NCBI GenBank assembly: GCA_010671965.1
Contig: JAAHIC010000031.1
Span: 1 to 14,902, forward strand
Source of the DNA: Leptolyngbya sp. SIO4C5
GTDB lineage: Bacteria > Cyanobacteriota > Cyanobacteriia > Phormidesmidales > Phormidesmidaceae
Length of the DNA stretch: 14,902 nucleotides
Direction of reading: 5' to 3'
Positions within the stretch are counted from its first letter, which is position 1. Each line of letters opens with the position of its first letter. A program made the translations under genes and the position numbers. This document shows, piece after piece, positions 13,409-14,902 of the stretch. The notes below the pieces were generated by a model. It saw nothing but the letters and a program-made list of their open reading frames with translations. It made no database searches and had not been told where the DNA came from.

Positions 13409-14719
13409 CTATGGACGATTGATGCCCCGAAAGCGCTCTTTAGCTTCGGCAAAGGCTGTCTCCATAGCTGCCTGAATTTTCTCAGGATTAGGCTTTTTGC
13501 CCCCCATCAGATCCCCAAAATAAACGCAGGCTCCTTCCCCCAGCGCCCAGGTATAGGCTGCTGCCCACGACGCCGCAATCACGCTGCCAAATCCCGGAAT
13601 AAACTTAATCAGCTCTCGCCCGATGGCCTGAGCAAAGAAGCCACCCGCGATCGCGCTTACCACGCCTCCGGCTTGAGAAGGAGTCAGAGTTTGCCCGTAA
13701 AGCTGTCCCAAGACGCCTACCATTGACCCCTGCAGCGCGGTTAAAACCGGCATAGTGGCAAAGGGAAGGGGTACTGCCGCTAGGGTGGCGGCAGCAATAC
13801 AAAAAGCCAAAATATAGCGGCGGCCCACATCCCGGTAAAGATTGCCGATCTGTTCTCCGGCTTTTTCAGCATCCAAAAGCTGGTAGATAGCCTGAGCTTC
13901 AGCTTCAGGCAGCAGTTCGGCCAAGGCATCGCGCAGGGCTTCGAGGCCGTAAAACACCGGCTCGTAACCGTCTTCCTCTAAAGTGAAGTCAATCATGACG
14001 GCGCGATCGCAGAAATGGGCAAAATCTGCCTGCAGGGTAGCAAAAGCCCGCTGAATATCCTCGTAGCGGGGCGGATAGGCGGGATGATTCTCCACCTGGG
14101 GCGGGTAAATCTCATGCAGGCAGGTGACAGCCAGCAGACAAGGTACTTTAGGGTACTCGCGCCGGAGTTGTTCGGACACCTGACGGAGGGTATCGGTGGC
14201 GAAGTCGTTGATTTTGACCGTCAAAATTAGAATTTTGGCGTTAGTGCTTTGCTGCTGCAACTCCGCTGTCAGCGCCTGAATCAGGCTTTGAGTATCCTGA
14301 TTGACATCGCCTAGCCCCACCGTATCGGTGAAAATCAGCAGTGGCAGATCTGCTGAGGGATAGGCATAGCGCTCAGTGTGCTGGGTGTGGGGCCGAAATC
14401 CCTGGCCAATGATGTCGGTGGAAACCCCGGTCAGACCGCGTACGATGGAGCTTTTACCAGCCTGGGGCTTCCCGATCAGCAGCGCTTCGGTGGTGGGCAG
14501 TTCAGCCCGCACCGTCGCTAAAATTTCGGCCACCTCCGCCTCGCTCACGTTGAACCACTGCATCACCGTTCGACTGAGCTGCTCGATTGGCAACAGCTTT
14601 TTAAACTGCCCGGTGGCGGTTTGCCAAGCGCCCGTAAAGCGATCGCCCCAAGTTGAGTGTTCTGCTTTCTGAGTTTCGGGAACAGCGGGCTGAGAGTCGG
14701 TTTTGTCTGGTTCAGTCAT
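13409..14719 (-). CDS. Membrane GTPase with a DUF697-like C-terminal domain
   Basis: A 436-residue protein. After a charged N-terminus, the G domain spans about 78-270: P-loop GKPQAGKSS at 83-91 (G1) and IFTDTVGLGD with DTVG at 132-135 (G3). Where most GTPases have NKxD or TKxD (G4), this reads TCLHE at 199-203. Residues about 300-410 are hydrophobic and glycine/alanine-rich with the DUF697 pattern: VPLPFATMPVLTALQGSM, then GQLYGQTL, and IPGFGSVIAASWAAAYTWAL followed by CVYFGD. They are probably membrane-embedded or membrane-associated. The tail is helical and charged. ATG 14719 was chosen; TTG 14749 is in frame but less likely. Such proteins are thought to couple GTP binding to membrane or stress functions, with no agreed role. 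A good NtcA-type promoter lies about 78 bp upstream. Confidence 0.8.
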   Translation of the reverse strand: MTEPDKTDSQPAVPETQKAEHSTWGDRFTGAWQTATGQFKKLLPIEQLSRTVMQWFNVSEAEVAEILATVRAELPTTEALLIGKPQAGKSSIVRGLTGVSTDIIGQGFRPHTQHTERYAYPSADLPLLIFTDTVGLGDVNQDTQSLIQALTAELQQQSTNAKILILTVKINDFATDTLRQVSEQLRREYPKVPCLLAVTCLHEIYPPQVENHPAYPPRYEDIQRAFATLQADFAHFCDRAVMIDFTLEEDGYEPVFYGLEALRDALAELLPEAEAQAIYQLLDAEKAGEQIGNLYRDVGRRYILAFCIAAATLAAVPLPFATMPVLTALQGSMVGVLGQLYGQTLTPSQAGGVVSAIAGGFFAQAIGRELIKFIPGFGSVIAASWAAAYTWALGEGACVYFGDLMGGKKPNPEKIQAAMETAFAEAKERFRGINRP

Positions 14720-14796
14720 CTCTTCAATCAGCTTAGAAGGCTTGCCCAAATCCTAGCGAGGATTGTGGCTCCCCTCCAACTTCCGCAAGTCCTATA

Positions 14797-14837
14797 AAAC
14801 TATGAAGTTTTGGCAGCTAAAACGTAATGCTTGTTAC
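14797..14837 (-). promoter_or_regulatory. Candidate NtcA-activated promoter of the GTPase gene
   Basis: On the minus strand GTAACAAGCATTAC (14837-14824) matches the NtcA site GTA-N8-TAC. After 21 bp comes TAGTTT (14802-14797), matching the TAN3T -10 box. The canonical spacing for NtcA-activated promoters is 20-24 bp. The predicted transcription start, near 14790, leaves a leader of about 70 bases to ATG 14719. Read the other way, no TAN3T is found at the correct distance. Confidence 0.45.
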
Positions 14838-14858
14838 AGTACATTTGCATGGTACAAA
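14831..14858 (+). promoter_or_regulatory. Possible rightward promoter at the window edge
   Basis: TTGTTA (14831-14836), a 16-bp spacer and TACAAA (14853-14858) match sigma-70 boxes at four of six positions each. They point to a gene outside the window; an ATG at 14883 opens only six visible codons. The site overlaps the NtcA-like element, so the two directions could compete. Confidence 0.25.
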
Positions 14859-14902
14859 CGATTGCGATCGCTCTCTTCGCTGATGGATAAACCGCCTGCC
14901 AA

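Larger units (their letters stand above)
242..14871. repeat. Dispersed HIP1 palindromes (GCGATCGC)
   Basis: Highly iterated palindrome 1, a hallmark of many cyanobacterial genomes, occurs about 40 times by eye. Examples are 242-249, 6186-6193, 8812-8819 and 14864-14871. Most copies lie inside coding sequence. None is found between 6194 and 8811, a gap several times the mean spacing of roughly 370 bp. Confidence 0.9.

Noticed and set aside
14850..14902. Small open frames at the right edge (MVQTIAIALFADG ending in TAA; MDKPPA running off the end)
   Set aside because: The first stops after 13 codons. The second has no Shine-Dalgarno and only six visible codons, too little to call a gene.

Overview
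The window comes from a cyanobacterium. By eye it holds about 40 copies of the HIP1 palindrome GCGATCGC in 14.9 kb, far above chance. Several genes belong to families found mainly in cyanobacteria: DUF1822, DUF928-like, the CHAT-CHASE2 protein and the sigma-like protein beside them. I cannot name a genus. No rRNA, tRNA, CRISPR array, transposase or phage gene was seen, and no gene-free stretch exceeds 300 bases.

Layout. Positions 1-1176 (+) hold the 3' part of an FGGY gluconokinase, whose N-terminal part lies outside the window. It meets, tail to tail with a 29-bp overlap, a four-gene minus-strand operon (7036 down to 1148). In transcription order this encodes a sigma-70-like protein, a DUF1822 protein, a membrane CHAT (caspase-fold protease) plus CHASE2 sensor protein, and a secreted DUF928-like protein. 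A 189-bp divergent promoter region separates the operon from a small two-helix coiled-coil membrane protein (7226-7894, +). A Nif11-like small protein follows (7927-8136, -). Next is a large single-pass protein with a degenerate kinase domain inside and a PstS-like binding domain outside (8344-10485, +). After it come a membrane-anchored GHL10-type glycoside hydrolase-like protein (10532-11719, -), a YetF/DUF421 membrane protein (11950-12510, -), a glutathione S-transferase (12687-13322, +) and a DUF697-type membrane GTPase (13409-14719, -).

How the genes may work together. The four-gene operon looks like one device: an extracytoplasmic sensor tied through the membrane to a protease, next to a transcription-factor-like protein and two partners of unknown function, with stop/start overlap or 4-15-bp gaps throughout. 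That it is a proteolytic signalling circuit is inference. The pseudokinase protein also looks like a receptor, one whose kinase and ligand-binding signatures have both drifted. The remaining genes look like independent housekeeping or stress genes.

Most notable observation. At the left edge, 27 bp of the gluconokinase gene lie between perfect 8-bp inverted repeats and appear inverted. Flipping them in silico restores the conserved family motif RTGTPLHPM in frame. This is either a real in-frame micro-inversion (possibly reversible) or an assembly or template-switch artefact. A second notable signal is a well-spaced NtcA-type promoter upstream of the GTPase gene.
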